A stretch of 64,000 bases of DNA from positions 1-64,000 of the forward strand of contig NZ_LR734829.1 in assembly GCF_900010725.2 (NCBI RefSeq), given 5' to 3'. The notes beneath the pieces are model-generated. The model was not told the DNA's origin, did not search any database, and saw nothing but the letters and a program-made list of their open reading frames with translations. The DNA is from Planktothrix serta PCC 8927 (GTDB taxonomy: Bacteria > Cyanobacteriota > Cyanobacteriia > Cyanobacteriales > Microcoleaceae). The translations under genes and the position numbers were made by a program. Positions 31,730-42,792 of this stretch are shown here, piece by piece (the first letter of the stretch is position 1; the number at the start of each line of letters is the position of its first letter).

Positions 31730-34700
31730 TTAAGTCTCTTCTCTTTGTTTCTGCTTTAGTTCACTTGTACATATCGTAGTCCGCGACATCTGCTTTTCTT
31801 GGAGGAGTTTGGCTTTTTCTTCTGGTGTCATTTGCTTGAGGCGTAAAAATGTCTTAGCTATTTTTTCAGTACGTCCAGGTTGGAGTTCTCGTGCGAGTAA
31901 AAGTTCTGCCATTTTTGCAATTGTCACGGTGTCAAAAAGTTCACGTAATTCTAAATTAATCAAGAAGATTTTTTTAATACGAGCATGAATTTGAGCGGCT
32001 CGGAGAGAATGCCCGCCAAGGTGGAAAAAGTTGTCCATGACTCCAACTTGATCAACTTGCAGAATTTCTTGCCAAATATAAGTTAATACTTCTTCAACAG
32101 TATTTCTTGGTGCTATGTATTCATTTTGAAAAGTAGACTGATTTGGTGATGGTAGCGATCGCCGATCGACCTTATTATTAGGTGTCAGAGGCATTGCTTC
32201 AAGAAATACCCAAGCTGAAGGCAACATATAATCTGGCAGATTTGCCAATAGATAAGATTGTAGAGCTTCTATGGTCGGTTTTTCAGCTTCGGTTTTGATC
32301 ACCAAGTAGCCAACAAGCTTTTTACCTGCGTCAGTATCGTCAATAGCTTGGACAATGGCTTGAGCAATAACTGGATGACTTTCTAAAACTGTTTCGATTT
32401 CCCCCAGTTCGATCCGAAAACCACGTATTTTGACCTGAAAATCTCTGCGTCCCAAAAACTCTATTTCACCATTTGGTAGCCAACGTGCTAAATCTCCAGT
32501 GCGATACAGTCGCTCGCCTGGATTGACTGCAAAGGGATTGGGAATAAATTTTTCTGCTGTGATATCTGGTCTGTGGCGATAGCCTCGTGCTAATCCTATT
32601 CCTCCAATCAACAATTCTCCAACAATTCCTTCGGGGACGGGATTTCCGGCGCTGTCTAAAATATAAATTGAGGTGTTGGCAATTGCTTTACCTATAGAAA
32701 GTGCATCTTCTTGTTTCTTAATTTCCTTGATAGTAGACCAAATTGTGGTTTCGGTTGGTCCATAAACATTCCACAGATGAATTTGAAATTTGAGCAGAGA
32801 TTCAGCTAGTTCTATTGGCAGAGCTTCCCCACCACAAAGAATACGAAAACCATTGTCTGGCTGCCAACCTGCTGCTAATAGCAGTCTCCAGGTGGTTGGG
32901 GTGGCTTGCATGATGGTGGCTTGTCTGGCTTGGAGGAGTTGGGCTAATTTAAAGCCGTCTCTGGTGGTTTCTTTATCAGCTATGACTAATCTCGCACCAC
33001 TTATGAGTGGTAAGAACAATTCTAGGCCAGCAATGTCGAAGGAAACTGTTGTGACTGCTACTAAGGTATCGCCATCGGTTAGTTGTAGTTTTTCTTGGAA
33101 ACTGAGGAGGAAATTAACTACGGATTCATGCTGAATTTGCACTCCTTTGGGTTTTCCAGTGGAACCAGATGTATAGATGAGATAAGCTAAATGATTGTTC
33201 TCAGAAAGCACAGGTAATGGTGTATCTGGTTGTGGAGATAGCTTATCTAGGAATACCATTGTTGCTGAGGTTTTTGGTAATTGATCGGCTATTTTCTCTT
33301 GGGTAACGATCACAGATGCTCCACTGTCTGCAAGCATCCAAGAGATGCGATCGCCAAGTGTGCCGTTAGGCGTATCGCTAGGGAAGGTTGCGTCAAGAGG
33401 GAGGTATGCGGCTCCTGCTTTCATAATTCCTAACAGTGCTATTGGCAAACTTGCCTCACGTTCCAGAAAAACTGCTACTAAGGTTTCCCTTGTCACATTT
33501 AGTTGCAAGAGTGTGCGAGCAATTTGGTTAGATTGATGCTCTATTTCTATGTAAGTTATGTCAGGATCTATGGCGATCGCTTCGGGTGTCTTTTGAACTT
33601 GTTGGCTGAAGAGTTGATGTATTAATCCGATCGGGCGTTGGAAAATAGACTGATTGCTTTCATCTACAGCTGCTTTCGATAACAAGTTAATTTCACCCAG
33701 AAATTGTGGTTTTTCTATGGCAATACTGGTCAATATCTGCGTTAAATGGGATAAGAGATTTTCTCGTTCTGTTGCACTGCCAATCTGCGGTTGAAAAGCA
33801 ATTTTTAGAGTTAAATCATCCCCTGGTAAAGCGTAAAGACTAATAGGATAGTGATTCTTTTCCAAAGATTCAATTGAATGAATCGTCAATTCTCCTGAAT
33901 GTTGCCGTAGACCTTCTGACACTGGGTAATTTTCATATACGACAATTGATTCAAACAATGGTTCTCCTCTCTTGATTTGACTCCATGCTTGAATATCTAC
34001 TAAGGGAGTGAAGGAATATTCATTGATTGCTGCTAAACTGTCACGAATTTCTATGAGCCAATCTTGCAAAGGTTTTGCTGAATTTAATTTGATATGTAAA
34101 GGCAGGGTATTAATAAACAAACCTACCATCTCAGTAAATCCTGATAATTCGGTTGGTCGTCCTGAAACAGTAACACCATAAATGACTTCATCAGCACCGC
34201 TATACTTACTTAACAAAAGACTCCAAGCAGCTTGCACCAAAGTATTTAATGTGACTTGATTCTTTTGAGCATAAGCCTTGAGTTGGGTATAAACTTCCTT
34301 TTTAAGAGTTGTTTGTAAGGTTTGATATTCAGCAACAGCATTGGGTTTTCGTGATGCCAATCCAAAACTTGTTGCTGAGGATAATCCGTTTAATTGTTGT
34401 CGCCAAAAGGCTTCAGTTGTTCCTGATTCTTTTTGATTTAACCAAACAATAAAATCGCGGTAGTCAGCAGGTTTAGATAAGTTCAAGTCTCGATCGCTCT
34501 TATCCGCTTGATAAAAAGCAATGACATCACGGAAAACTAGGGGTAGTGACCAACCATCTAAAAGTAAATGATGATGAGTCCAACAGAATAGCCAACTTTC
34601 TGCTTCAGTTCTCACTAAAGTCATACGCATCAATGGCGCTATTTCTGTTAATAAACCTTGTTGGCGGTCTGTGGCTAATAAAACCGACCATTTTTTGACT

Positions 34701-37700
34701 TGTTCATCAGTGCTGTGTTCGCGCCAGTCTTCGTAGATAAAAGGTAAATTGACCGAGTGGTGTATTCGTTGCAACGATCGCGGTAAATCTTGCCAAACAA
34801 AGGAAGCACGTAAGTTAGGATAACGATTAATACAAGATTCCCAAGCTGTTTTAAACTTTTCTACATCTAACTTACCCTGAATTTCTCCACTGACCTGTTG
34901 CAGATAAACATCGGTGCCAGATTGATAGTTGGTATGAAAAAGTATTCCCTCTTGAACTGAAGATAAAGGATAAATATCTTCAACATCATTCGTTTTTGCT
35001 AAGGCAATAATTAGTTGTTCTGAGTTGAGTTTTGCTAGGGGAAAATCTTCAGGAGTCCAACTAGATTGTTGTGTGGGACGTTCTGCTAATAAATGATGTA
35101 AATGTTTATCAAAACTATCTGCTAAACGGCGAATCGTTCCTTCTTGATGTAATGCTTGGCTGTAGACAAACCGGATCTCTAATTTTTCATGAACGATCAA
35201 TCCTGTTAATTCTAGGGGAACACTGCGTTGGTTTTCTGGGTGGCGAGAATAACCAACTTCTTCAACTGCTGGTGTGAAGGGGGCTGATTTCGAGATAGTT
35301 TCATCAAACTGACCCAAATAGTTAAACAAAATACTTTGAGGAATTGGCGGTAGCAGGAAGGAATATTCTGGTTTTGTGCTGAGAATTCCATAGGAAAAAC
35401 TGTGATTCAGCAAGTTCTCTAGGTGTTTTTGAATGGCTGCTAGATTTTTGAAAATATCACTATCTATTTTTTCTAATTTGCAAGGGAATAGTGAAGTAAA
35501 CCAACCTATAGTATCAGAGATATCCACAACGGAGGAAGTTTTCTGGTTAGTTAAAGTTTCTCTTCCATGACTTTCAAGGGCGATCGTAATTTCCCGATCT
35601 CCTGTCCATTCTGTCACGGCGAATAATAGGGCGGTGAGTAAAACTTCCTGTATGCGTGCTTTGTGGGTACGAGGTAGTTTCAATAAAAGAGTGTCGGTTT
35701 CTTCTTTGGTGAAATGACACTCAATTTGCCCGATCGAACTTTCTTTGTTATCTAAAATGTTTTTAGGAAAGTCGATCGGTAAAGTTGGATTATCTACACT
35801 TTGAGTTTTCCAGAAATTAAGTTCTTGCTCCCAATCATAATCTTGAGTCTGATGCTGGAGATAATAACTCCACTGGGGAAAACTCACACTCTTGGCAGCA
35901 ATTTCCTCTGGGTTATGTAAAATACAGTATGCTAAATCTCGCAAAATAATCCGCCAAGAAACACCGTCAACAATCAGGTGGTGAATAATCAGTAATAATT
36001 TGTCAGGGGCGTTTTCTTCTGTTTTGAAATAGACTGCACGGAACAGAGGCCCTCTTTCTAAATTAAGTTGACTTTGAAATTGAGTGGCTATAGGTGGCAG
36101 TTTTTCGGATAACTCTTTTTCGGGAATATGTGTAAGGTCAACGATATCAAAATTGAGTGGATGATTATCTTTAGCTAATTCCTGTACCCAGCCAGTTTCA
36201 GTGTGACGAAATCGTAGATGGAAAGCTGGGTGAGTTTTAGCAATTTGAGTTAAAGCTGTGTGGAATTGCGATGATTCAAACTCAGGTTTGATATTTAATA
36301 GAATTGATTGATTCCAGTGTCCGGGAACCAAGAGGGATTGTTGAAAAAACCAATTTTGGATTGGGGTTAAAGGAACTTCACCTGCTTCAATTTTTGGCAA
36401 TGTTGCGATCGATCGATGATTTAATATCTTAACTTGAGATGCCAATGCAGCAACTTGGGGGTATTTAAACAAATCTTGGGGACTAAAGTAAAAACCTTTA
36501 TCTCTCGCTTTAGCAATAATTTGTAACCCCATAATTGAGTCGCCGCCTAATTCAAAAAAGTTATCACTAACACCAATACTAGAAACTTGTAATACTTGTT
36601 CCCAAAGATTGGTTAAAACACTTTCAATTTCATTTTGTGGAGCAACATATTCCTCCCGAATAGCTGCATCTTTTGCTTCTGGATGAGGGAGAGAGTTAAT
36701 ATCAATTTTACCATTTGGTAATAATAGCCAATTTGAAATCTTGATAAAGAGGGAAGGAATCATGTAATTGGGCAGATTCTGGGCTAACTCCAACCGCAGT
36801 TTTTTCTGCCAATTTGCTGGGGTTTCTTTTAGTTCTAAATAAGCAATGAGACGGCTTGGTTCGTCGGGGAGAGAAAATGCTTTAACAACGGCGCAAGTTA
36901 CCCAAGGTTGTTTTTCTAATGCTGCGACTATTTCGCCAGTTTCTATGCGGAATCCTCGGACTTTAACTTGTTGGTCGGCGCGTCCGAGAAATTCAATGTT
37001 TCCATCTGGTAAATAACGAGCGCGATCGCCTGTTCGGTACATCCTGCAACCTGCGTTTTCTGTAAACGGGTCTGGTAAAAAGTTTTCTGCGGTTATTCGA
37101 GGTGCCCTCCAGTAACCGCGAGCAAGCTGATAACCTGCGATAAATAATTCTCCAGGGGTGCCAATAGGTACGGGTTGTAAGTGGGAGTTGAGAATATAAA
37201 GTCTCGTATTTTTGACTGGTTGACCGATGGGAATTGTCGCTGTTTTTTCCCTGTCTCGGCAAGTGTGATAGACTGACTCAACGGTTGTTTCTGCTGGGCC
37301 GTAAATATTCACTAAGGGAATCCCTAATAGCTTATAAAATTGTTCCCAAACTCTCGTTTTTAGAGCTTCACCACCACTAAACATTAAACGGAGACTAGAG
37401 CATTCTGCAAATTCGGGTTCCCCAAGTAACACCTCTAATAAACTCGGTACAACAACTAGCAAAGTTACTTCTTCACTCTTTATCTTTTGCACAAGATAGC
37501 CAGGGTCTTGATGTGCGCCTTGTTTGCCAATTAAGAGTTTTGCTCCAACCATTAGAGGTGCCCAAAGTTCATCTACGGAAGCGTCAAAGCTAAGGGAAGT
37601 TTTCTGAAAAATAATGTCATGAGGACTAACACTGAAAGTGTCAATAAACCAGTTTATATGACACGCTAATGCTTGATGGGAAATTGCTATGCTTTTGGGA

Positions 37701-40700
37701 TGTCCTGTGGAGCCGGATGTAAAAATAATATAAGCAAGATTTTCACCCCAAATTGGCAGGTTTAGGTCTTCAGAAGGGTGTTGATTAATTTCTTCTGTGC
37801 AGTGATTAAGGAAAAGGACTTGACTCCCGCTTTCTGCTAGGTCAGGGATTTGTAAGTCTGAGTGGCTTAATAAAAGGCTGATTTCTGCATCTTGGAGCAT
37901 TCTTTGAATGCGAGCAAGGGGATATTGTGGATCGATCGGCACATAACAGCCGCCAACTTTGAGGACTGCAAGTAAAGCACAAATCATTTCTAAAGATGGT
38001 TTTAGACAAATACCCACCGCTTTATCTAGACCAATACCGCAACTCAGCAAAAATCGGGCTAACTGATTCGCTTTTTGATTTAACTGTGCATAAGTCCAAC
38101 TGTCACCTTCAAAAATGACTGCTGTTGCATCTGGAGTTTTGGCAGCTTGTTGGGCAATTTTTTCATGTACCCATTGACTAGGCGGGGGAGAATATGGAAT
38201 ATCGGCGCATAGCTGCTCATGATTCTCATAAATGAGGCGATGAGCGTGAGGATCGGCGGTTAAGGCTTCTAGGCTATGTTGATAATGGTGAGCGATGGTG
38301 GTGATTTGCCGATCGCTAAATTGCCCTGTGTTGTATGTGATATTTAAAGCTAGGCTAACGGTAGCGACTTCCTCACTCCAACTAACAGCAAAGGGAATAT
38401 TTGTTTCATCTAAAGATTCTGATTGAATCAGTTCAACTTCTCGCCATTTTAATAGTCCTTCATAGACATGGAAGTGAACAAAATTGAAAGAGGTTTCATA
38501 GAAAGGTTGATTCCCATTTAATCTTTGCAGTTCTGAAGCAGGAAAATGACGATTTGGCATTAATGCTTGTTCAGCACGCCAAGTTTTTTGAATCAAGTCA
38601 ATCCAAGACCCCGAAGGTAATTTTAAACGCAATGGCAATGTATTGAGGAATAATCCTAAAACGCGATCGCTATCAATTTCTGTAGGTCTGCTGTTACTGA
38701 CTAATCCTGTAACAACTTCTTCTTCTCCTGAAAAAACAGCCAGAATATGCAGATGGAGCGCCAATAACACAGTTCTTAAAGGTACGCCCAATTGATGAGC
38801 GAGGTTTTTTACTCTTTGGGAAAGGGAATCTGGTAAGATGATGTCAATTTTCCCTGTCTTTGGTTTTGATTCTGATGAATTTGTCTCATGCAGACGGGGT
38901 AGTTGAGTGAAGGGAAGTCCTGCTATTTGTTGTTGCCAAAATTCTCTTTGTTTGTCGTCTTTTAATGCTTGTTGTTCTAAAGCAATAAACCGAGAATATT
39001 CTAATTGGGGTGCGGGGGGTAAGGGGGGTACATTTTTGTTCGTTAAATGGAGATATGAGCTTGTTAATTCTGTTAAGAGGTTGGCTAAACTCCATCCATC
39101 TGCGATCGCGTGATGCAATGTTAAAGTTGCTTGCATCACATTTTTATCAAGCAAATGAATATGAAACCGCATTAACGGTGCAAGTTTGTAATCAAAGCGA
39201 TTCTTTCTTTCTTGGTCAATAAAACTTTTAATATAAGTATCCTGCGCTGTTGTTGATAAATGAGTTATATCCTCAAACCCAACTTTTGCAGGTACTTGTT
39301 TAACAACAACTTGCAGGGGTTGACTAAATTCAGCTAAATAAAATGCTGTCCGTAATACCCGATGTCTAGCAACTATTTGGGTGTATGCTTTTTCCCAATT
39401 TTTGATGTCAAAGGGGATGCGAATGCGGAAGCTAAAAACATCATGGTAGGTCGTCGAAGCTTCTGAATATTCACTATGAAAGAGCATCCCAGTTTGCAGT
39501 TTTGCTAAGGGATAAGCATTATCAGCCCAATCTAGCAATTTTTCTTGGTCTGCTGTTGAAATCAAAGCAAAGGGTGTGTCATCTATATTTTCTACCACAT
39601 CAGATTGAGTCACTCTAGCAGCTAAATCTGATAGCACAGGATAAGAAAAAATTTGCTCTAGCTTTAGGTTGATTCCTTGAGATTGGGCAAGAGAAACAAC
39701 ACGAATACTTCGGATAGAATCGCCGCCTAAGACAAAATAATTATCAAATCTGCTGACCTGTTCTACACCTAAGACTTGTTGCCAGATATCCGCTAAAATT
39801 TCCTCAATAGGTGTAGCAGGAGGAATAAAAGAAACTTCGAGATTTTCTCTCTTAGTTTCTGGTTTTGGTAAAGCTTTTCTATCAACTTTACCGTTATGAG
39901 TTAGTGGGAATTTTTCGAGGTAGACAAACTGCGCTGGTATCATGAATTCAGGCAGTTTGGTTTGTAAGTATTTTCGTAGAGTTTCGATGCTGGGTTGCTT
40001 TTCTGGGTAACAAACTATATAAGCAATTAAATATTTTTCCTCAGTTTCAGTGTCGGAGTTCGTTAAAACTAGAGCTTCACGCACTTCCGAGAACTGGCAA
40101 ATCGCAGCTTCGATTTCACCGATTTCAATTCGGAAACCACGAATTTTTATTTGATTGTCTATGCGTCCTAAATATTCTAAATCACCGTTAGGCAGAAAGC
40201 GACCTAAATCACCACTGCGATACAAGTGGGAATCTGAATTAACTGATAAATCAGCAAAACAGTCCTTAACAAACCGTTGAGCAGTCAGTTCTGGTCGGTT
40301 AATATAGCCACTAGCAACTCCTGCGCCGCCAATGTAAATTTCACCAATAACTCCGGGTGGTAAGGGATTACCATAAGGGTCAAGGATATAGAGATCTAAG
40401 TCTGGTATAGGTTGACCAATTAAACTACCAGATGAGTTGTCTATATCTTGTTTAGTAATTAATCTGTAGGTGACATGAACGGTGGTTTCTGTAATCCCGT
40501 ACATATTCACCAAGCGGGTTTGATTTTCCCCGAAATGCTCAAACCAAGGGCGCAAACTTGGGAGGTTTAAGGCTTCACCACCGAAGATAATGTAGCGTAA
40601 CTTAGATAATTTGTCACTAAGACTTCTACAGGCAAGTAATTGAGCGAAGGCTGAGGGTGTTTGATTCAAAACTGTCACTTGCTCTTGTTGGAGGAGTTGG

Positions 40701-42769
40701 AGAAAGCTTTGGGGATTACGGCTGATACAATGAGGAACGATCGCTATTCTGCCACCATAAAGTAGAGCACCCCAAATTTCCCACACAGAAAAGTCAAAAG
40801 CAAAGGAATGAAAAAATGTCCAAACATCTTGCTCATTGAAAGCAAACCAATGTTCTGTACTCTGAAACAGCCGGATAAGGTTGTGTTGCGTGATCAGTAC
40901 GCCTTTGGGTTGTCCTGTGGAACCAGATGTGTATATGATATAAGCCCCTGAGTTTGGATCAAGAGTTTCTGACAAAGGCTCAGTGCTTTCTGTTAAGAAA
41001 GGTGCATCTTCCTCATCTAAACAAATTTTGATCTGAGATTCTGGTAGGTGGGAACGGATTGCGGTTGTGGTGAGAATGAGTTTTGCTTCACAGTCACTAA
41101 CAGTAAATTCAATTCTTTCACGGGGATAAGCTGGGTCAACAGGAACGTATACGCCTCCTGCTTTGACAACAGCCAGCATAGCAATAATTAATTCTGGAGA
41201 ACGTTCCAAACAAATCACAACCCGTTTTTCTGCACCAATACCTTGCCTTTTGAGATAATGAGCAATGCGATTAGATTGTGTGTCTATTTCTTGATATGTC
41301 AAATTTTGATTTTCAAACGTGAGTGCAGTGCGTTGAGGGTATTGATTAACGATTTTTGCAAATTTTTCTTTGAGGGTTACTCTACTCTTTAAAATCGGTT
41401 TTGGAGTTTCTTCTTCCCGATCTAATTTTGGAATAAGTTGAGCATTTAAAGATAAAGACTGCAAAGGTTCTTGAGCGTTATTTGCCATATTAATGAGCAA
41501 ATCACAGAATTGCTTTAGCAGCAATTCCATAGCTACCGTATCAAAGCGATCGGCATTATAACTTAATTTCAGAGATAATTCATTCCCCGGTACTACTACC
41601 AAAGTTAATGGATAATGAGTCGTTTCAAAAAAAGAACACTCTGGCACATTCAGGCCAAAGTCTCCTGCTTTTAACGATGTATCAACAGGAAAATTCTCAA
41701 AAGCCAGCAGACTTTCAAACAATGGCTGACCTCTAGGCACATCACTCCATCCTTGAATATCTGAAAGGCTAGAGTGTTCAAACTGACGCATTAAAACCAC
41801 CTGTGTTTGCAGGTTTTGTAACCAAGTATCAAGGGGTTCTTTTTCGGAGATAAAAACACGCAATGGTAAGGTGTTTATGAAGGGGCCGATCATCCCTTCT
41901 ACTCCTGGTAATTCCGGGGGTCGTCCTGCTACTGTAATTCCATAAACTAGGTCTTGATTACGGCTATAGCGGTTTAGCAGTATCGCCCAAGCCCCCTGAA
42001 TCACAGTATTGAGAGTGATCCGACAATTTTGAGCTAATTTTTGCAATAACTCTGTTACTTCTGAAGCCAATAGTTGTTTTATTTCTCCTTTAAGAAAAGC
42101 ACCTTCTGGCTTGGTTTTAGATATCATTAAAAGCGGAGTCGCACTTTCAAATCCATCCATATATTGATGCCAAAAAGCTTCGCTATCCTGGGGATTTTTT
42201 TGTTTGAGCCAAGCCAGAAAATCACCGTAAGGGCGGATATTTGGTAGGGAGATTTCTACATTTTCTCTCTTCGCTTTATGCAACATTAAGAATTCGCGTA
42301 ACAGCAAGGGCCAAGACCAACCATCTAAAATTAAATGATGGTGACTCCATACTAAATGCCAAGAATCTTGAGCTAGACGAATTAAGGTAACTCGCATTAA
42401 AGGCGGACGATTAAGAATAAATCCCTTTCTTCTGTCTGCTTCTAGAAATTCTGTGAAGCGGGTTGCTTGGGCAGAGTTATTTAAACCACGCCAATCTTCT
42501 TCTAAAATATTAAATACCAGTTCACGAAAGACAACTTGTACTGGTTCTGTTTGACCTTTGGTAATAATTGCCGTCCGTAAAATAGGATGACGGTTGACGA
42601 GAGTTTGCCATGCTTGGCGAACAGCACTAACAGAGACATCACCTTCTAATCGGCAATGAAATTGCTCGAAATATATACCTGATTCTGGTTCATAAAGTGA
42701 ATGGAATAATAGTCCTTTTTGTAATGGAGTTAGGGGGAAAATGTCTTCGATTTGAGCTTTTAATGGCAT
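31730..42769 (-). CDS. hasY: NRPS3: C-A(Thr)-T-C-A(X, probably Gln)-T-E-C-A(Gly)-T
   Basis: 3679 aa, three modules, with AGGAG before the ATG. C1 (about 10-440, HHLILDG) is DCL-like. A1 (about 465-960) has hand-aligned code DFWNIGMVHK = Thr; T1 about 1010 (LGGDSI). C2 (about 1060-1480, HHAIADG). A2 (about 1520-2010) has code DADVFGIVEK, not one I can assign directly; T2 about 2070. E (about 2110-2560, HHLIVDGVSWRI and ALESHGRE). C3 (about 2590-3030, HHLLLDG). A3 (about 3060-3540) code DILQLGVIWK, close to the Gly code DILQLGLIWK; T3 about 3580 (LGGHSL). No thioesterase. It should add Thr5 (Dhb), D-Gln6 and Gly7 of a hassallidin-type peptide. The symbol is recalled from the Anabaena cluster. 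Confidence 0.9.
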   Translation of the reverse strand: MPLKAQIEDIFPLTPLQKGLLFHSLYEPESGIYFEQFHCRLEGDVSVSAVRQAWQTLVNRHPILRTAIITKGQTEPVQVVFRELVFNILEEDWRGLNNSAQATRFTEFLEADRRKGFILNRPPLMRVTLIRLAQDSWHLVWSHHHLILDGWSWPLLLREFLMLHKAKRENVEISLPNIRPYGDFLAWLKQKNPQDSEAFWHQYMDGFESATPLLMISKTKPEGAFLKGEIKQLLASEVTELLQKLAQNCRITLNTVIQGAWAILLNRYSRNQDLVYGITVAGRPPELPGVEGMIGPFINTLPLRVFISEKEPLDTWLQNLQTQVVLMRQFEHSSLSDIQGWSDVPRGQPLFESLLAFENFPVDTSLKAGDFGLNVPECSFFETTHYPLTLVVVPGNELSLKLSYNADRFDTVAMELLLKQFCDLLINMANNAQEPLQSLSLNAQLIPKLDREEETPKPILKSRVTLKEKFAKIVNQYPQRTALTFENQNLTYQEIDTQSNRIAHYLKRQGIGAEKRVVICLERSPELIIAMLAVVKAGGVYVPVDPAYPRERIEFTVSDCEAKLILTTTAIRSHLPESQIKICLDEEDAPFLTESTEPLSETLDPNSGAYIIYTSGSTGQPKGVLITQHNLIRLFQSTEHWFAFNEQDVWTFFHSFAFDFSVWEIWGALLYGGRIAIVPHCISRNPQSFLQLLQQEQVTVLNQTPSAFAQLLACRSLSDKLSKLRYIIFGGEALNLPSLRPWFEHFGENQTRLVNMYGITETTVHVTYRLITKQDIDNSSGSLIGQPIPDLDLYILDPYGNPLPPGVIGEIYIGGAGVASGYINRPELTAQRFVKDCFADLSVNSDSHLYRSGDLGRFLPNGDLEYLGRIDNQIKIRGFRIEIGEIEAAICQFSEVREALVLTNSDTETEEKYLIAYIVCYPEKQPSIETLRKYLQTKLPEFMIPAQFVYLEKFPLTHNGKVDRKALPKPETKRENLEVSFIPPATPIEEILADIWQQVLGVEQVSRFDNYFVLGGDSIRSIRVVSLAQSQGINLKLEQIFSYPVLSDLAARVTQSDVVENIDDTPFALISTADQEKLLDWADNAYPLAKLQTGMLFHSEYSEASTTYHDVFSFRIRIPFDIKNWEKAYTQIVARHRVLRTAFYLAEFSQPLQVVVKQVPAKVGFEDITHLSTTAQDTYIKSFIDQERKNRFDYKLAPLMRFHIHLLDKNVMQATLTLHHAIADGWSLANLLTELTSSYLHLTNKNVPPLPPAPQLEYSRFIALEQQALKDDKQREFWQQQIAGLPFTQLPRLHETNSSESKPKTGKIDIILPDSLSQRVKNLAHQLGVPLRTVLLALHLHILAVFSGEEEVVTGLVSNSRPTEIDSDRVLGLFLNTLPLRLKLPSGSWIDLIQKTWRAEQALMPNRHFPASELQRLNGNQPFYETSFNFVHFHVYEGLLKWREVELIQSESLDETNIPFAVSWSEEVATVSLALNITYNTGQFSDRQITTIAHHYQHSLEALTADPHAHRLIYENHEQLCADIPYSPPPSQWVHEKIAQQAAKTPDATAVIFEGDSWTYAQLNQKANQLARFLLSCGIGLDKAVGICLKPSLEMICALLAVLKVGGCYVPIDPQYPLARIQRMLQDAEISLLLSHSDLQIPDLAESGSQVLFLNHCTEEINQHPSEDLNLPIWGENLAYIIFTSGSTGHPKSIAISHQALACHINWFIDTFSVSPHDIIFQKTSLSFDASVDELWAPLMVGAKLLIGKQGAHQDPGYLVQKIKSEEVTLLVVVPSLLEVLLGEPEFAECSSLRLMFSGGEALKTRVWEQFYKLLGIPLVNIYGPAETTVESVYHTCRDREKTATIPIGQPVKNTRLYILNSHLQPVPIGTPGELFIAGYQLARGYWRAPRITAENFLPDPFTENAGCRMYRTGDRARYLPDGNIEFLGRADQQVKVRGFRIETGEIVAALEKQPWVTCAVVKAFSLPDEPSRLIAYLELKETPANWQKKLRLELAQNLPNYMIPSLFIKISNWLLLPNGKIDINSLPHPEAKDAAIREEYVAPQNEIESVLTNLWEQVLQVSSIGVSDNFFELGGDSIMGLQIIAKARDKGFYFSPQDLFKYPQVAALASQVKILNHRSIATLPKIEAGEVPLTPIQNWFFQQSLLVPGHWNQSILLNIKPEFESSQFHTALTQIAKTHPAFHLRFRHTETGWVQELAKDNHPLNFDIVDLTHIPEKELSEKLPPIATQFQSQLNLERGPLFRAVYFKTEENAPDKLLLIIHHLIVDGVSWRIILRDLAYCILHNPEEIAAKSVSFPQWSYYLQHQTQDYDWEQELNFWKTQSVDNPTLPIDFPKNILDNKESSIGQIECHFTKEETDTLLLKLPRTHKARIQEVLLTALLFAVTEWTGDREITIALESHGRETLTNQKTSSVVDISDTIGWFTSLFPCKLEKIDSDIFKNLAAIQKHLENLLNHSFSYGILSTKPEYSFLLPPIPQSILFNYLGQFDETISKSAPFTPAVEEVGYSRHPENQRSVPLELTGLIVHEKLEIRFVYSQALHQEGTIRRLADSFDKHLHHLLAERPTQQSSWTPEDFPLAKLNSEQLIIALAKTNDVEDIYPLSSVQEGILFHTNYQSGTDVYLQQVSGEIQGKLDVEKFKTAWESCINRYPNLRASFVWQDLPRSLQRIHHSVNLPFIYEDWREHSTDEQVKKWSVLLATDRQQGLLTEIAPLMRMTLVRTEAESWLFCWTHHHLLLDGWSLPLVFRDVIAFYQADKSDRDLNLSKPADYRDFIVWLNQKESGTTEAFWRQQLNGLSSATSFGLASRKPNAVAEYQTLQTTLKKEVYTQLKAYAQKNQVTLNTLVQAAWSLLLSKYSGADEVIYGVTVSGRPTELSGFTEMVGLFINTLPLHIKLNSAKPLQDWLIEIRDSLAAINEYSFTPLVDIQAWSQIKRGEPLFESIVVYENYPVSEGLRQHSGELTIHSIESLEKNHYPISLYALPGDDLTLKIAFQPQIGSATERENLLSHLTQILTSIAIEKPQFLGEINLLSKAAVDESNQSIFQRPIGLIHQLFSQQVQKTPEAIAIDPDITYIEIEHQSNQIARTLLQLNVTRETLVAVFLEREASLPIALLGIMKAGAAYLPLDATFPSDTPNGTLGDRISWMLADSGASVIVTQEKIADQLPKTSATMVFLDKLSPQPDTPLPVLSENNHLAYLIYTSGSTGKPKGVQIQHESVVNFLLSFQEKLQLTDGDTLVAVTTVSFDIAGLELFLPLISGARLVIADKETTRDGFKLAQLLQARQATIMQATPTTWRLLLAAGWQPDNGFRILCGGEALPIELAESLLKFQIHLWNVYGPTETTIWSTIKEIKKQEDALSIGKAIANTSIYILDSAGNPVPEGIVGELLIGGIGLARGYRHRPDITAEKFIPNPFAVNPGERLYRTGDLARWLPNGEIEFLGRRDFQVKIRGFRIELGEIETVLESHPVIAQAIVQAIDDTDAGKKLVGYLVIKTEAEKPTIEALQSYLLANLPDYMLPSAWVFLEAMPLTPNNKVDRRSLPSPNQSTFQNEYIAPRNTVEEVLTYIWQEILQVDQVGVMDNFFHLGGHSLRAAQIHARIKKIFLINLELRELFDTVTIAKMAELLLARELQPGRTEKIAKTFLRLKQMTPEEKAKLLQEKQMSRTTICTSELKQKQREET

Positions 42770-42792
42770 AGAATTTCTCCTGTTTTAAATAT

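Noticed and set aside
36993-37281. Open frames of 62-89 aa on the minus strand within NRPS3
   Set aside because: They are frame shadows of the A2 domain, which is intact in the main frame.
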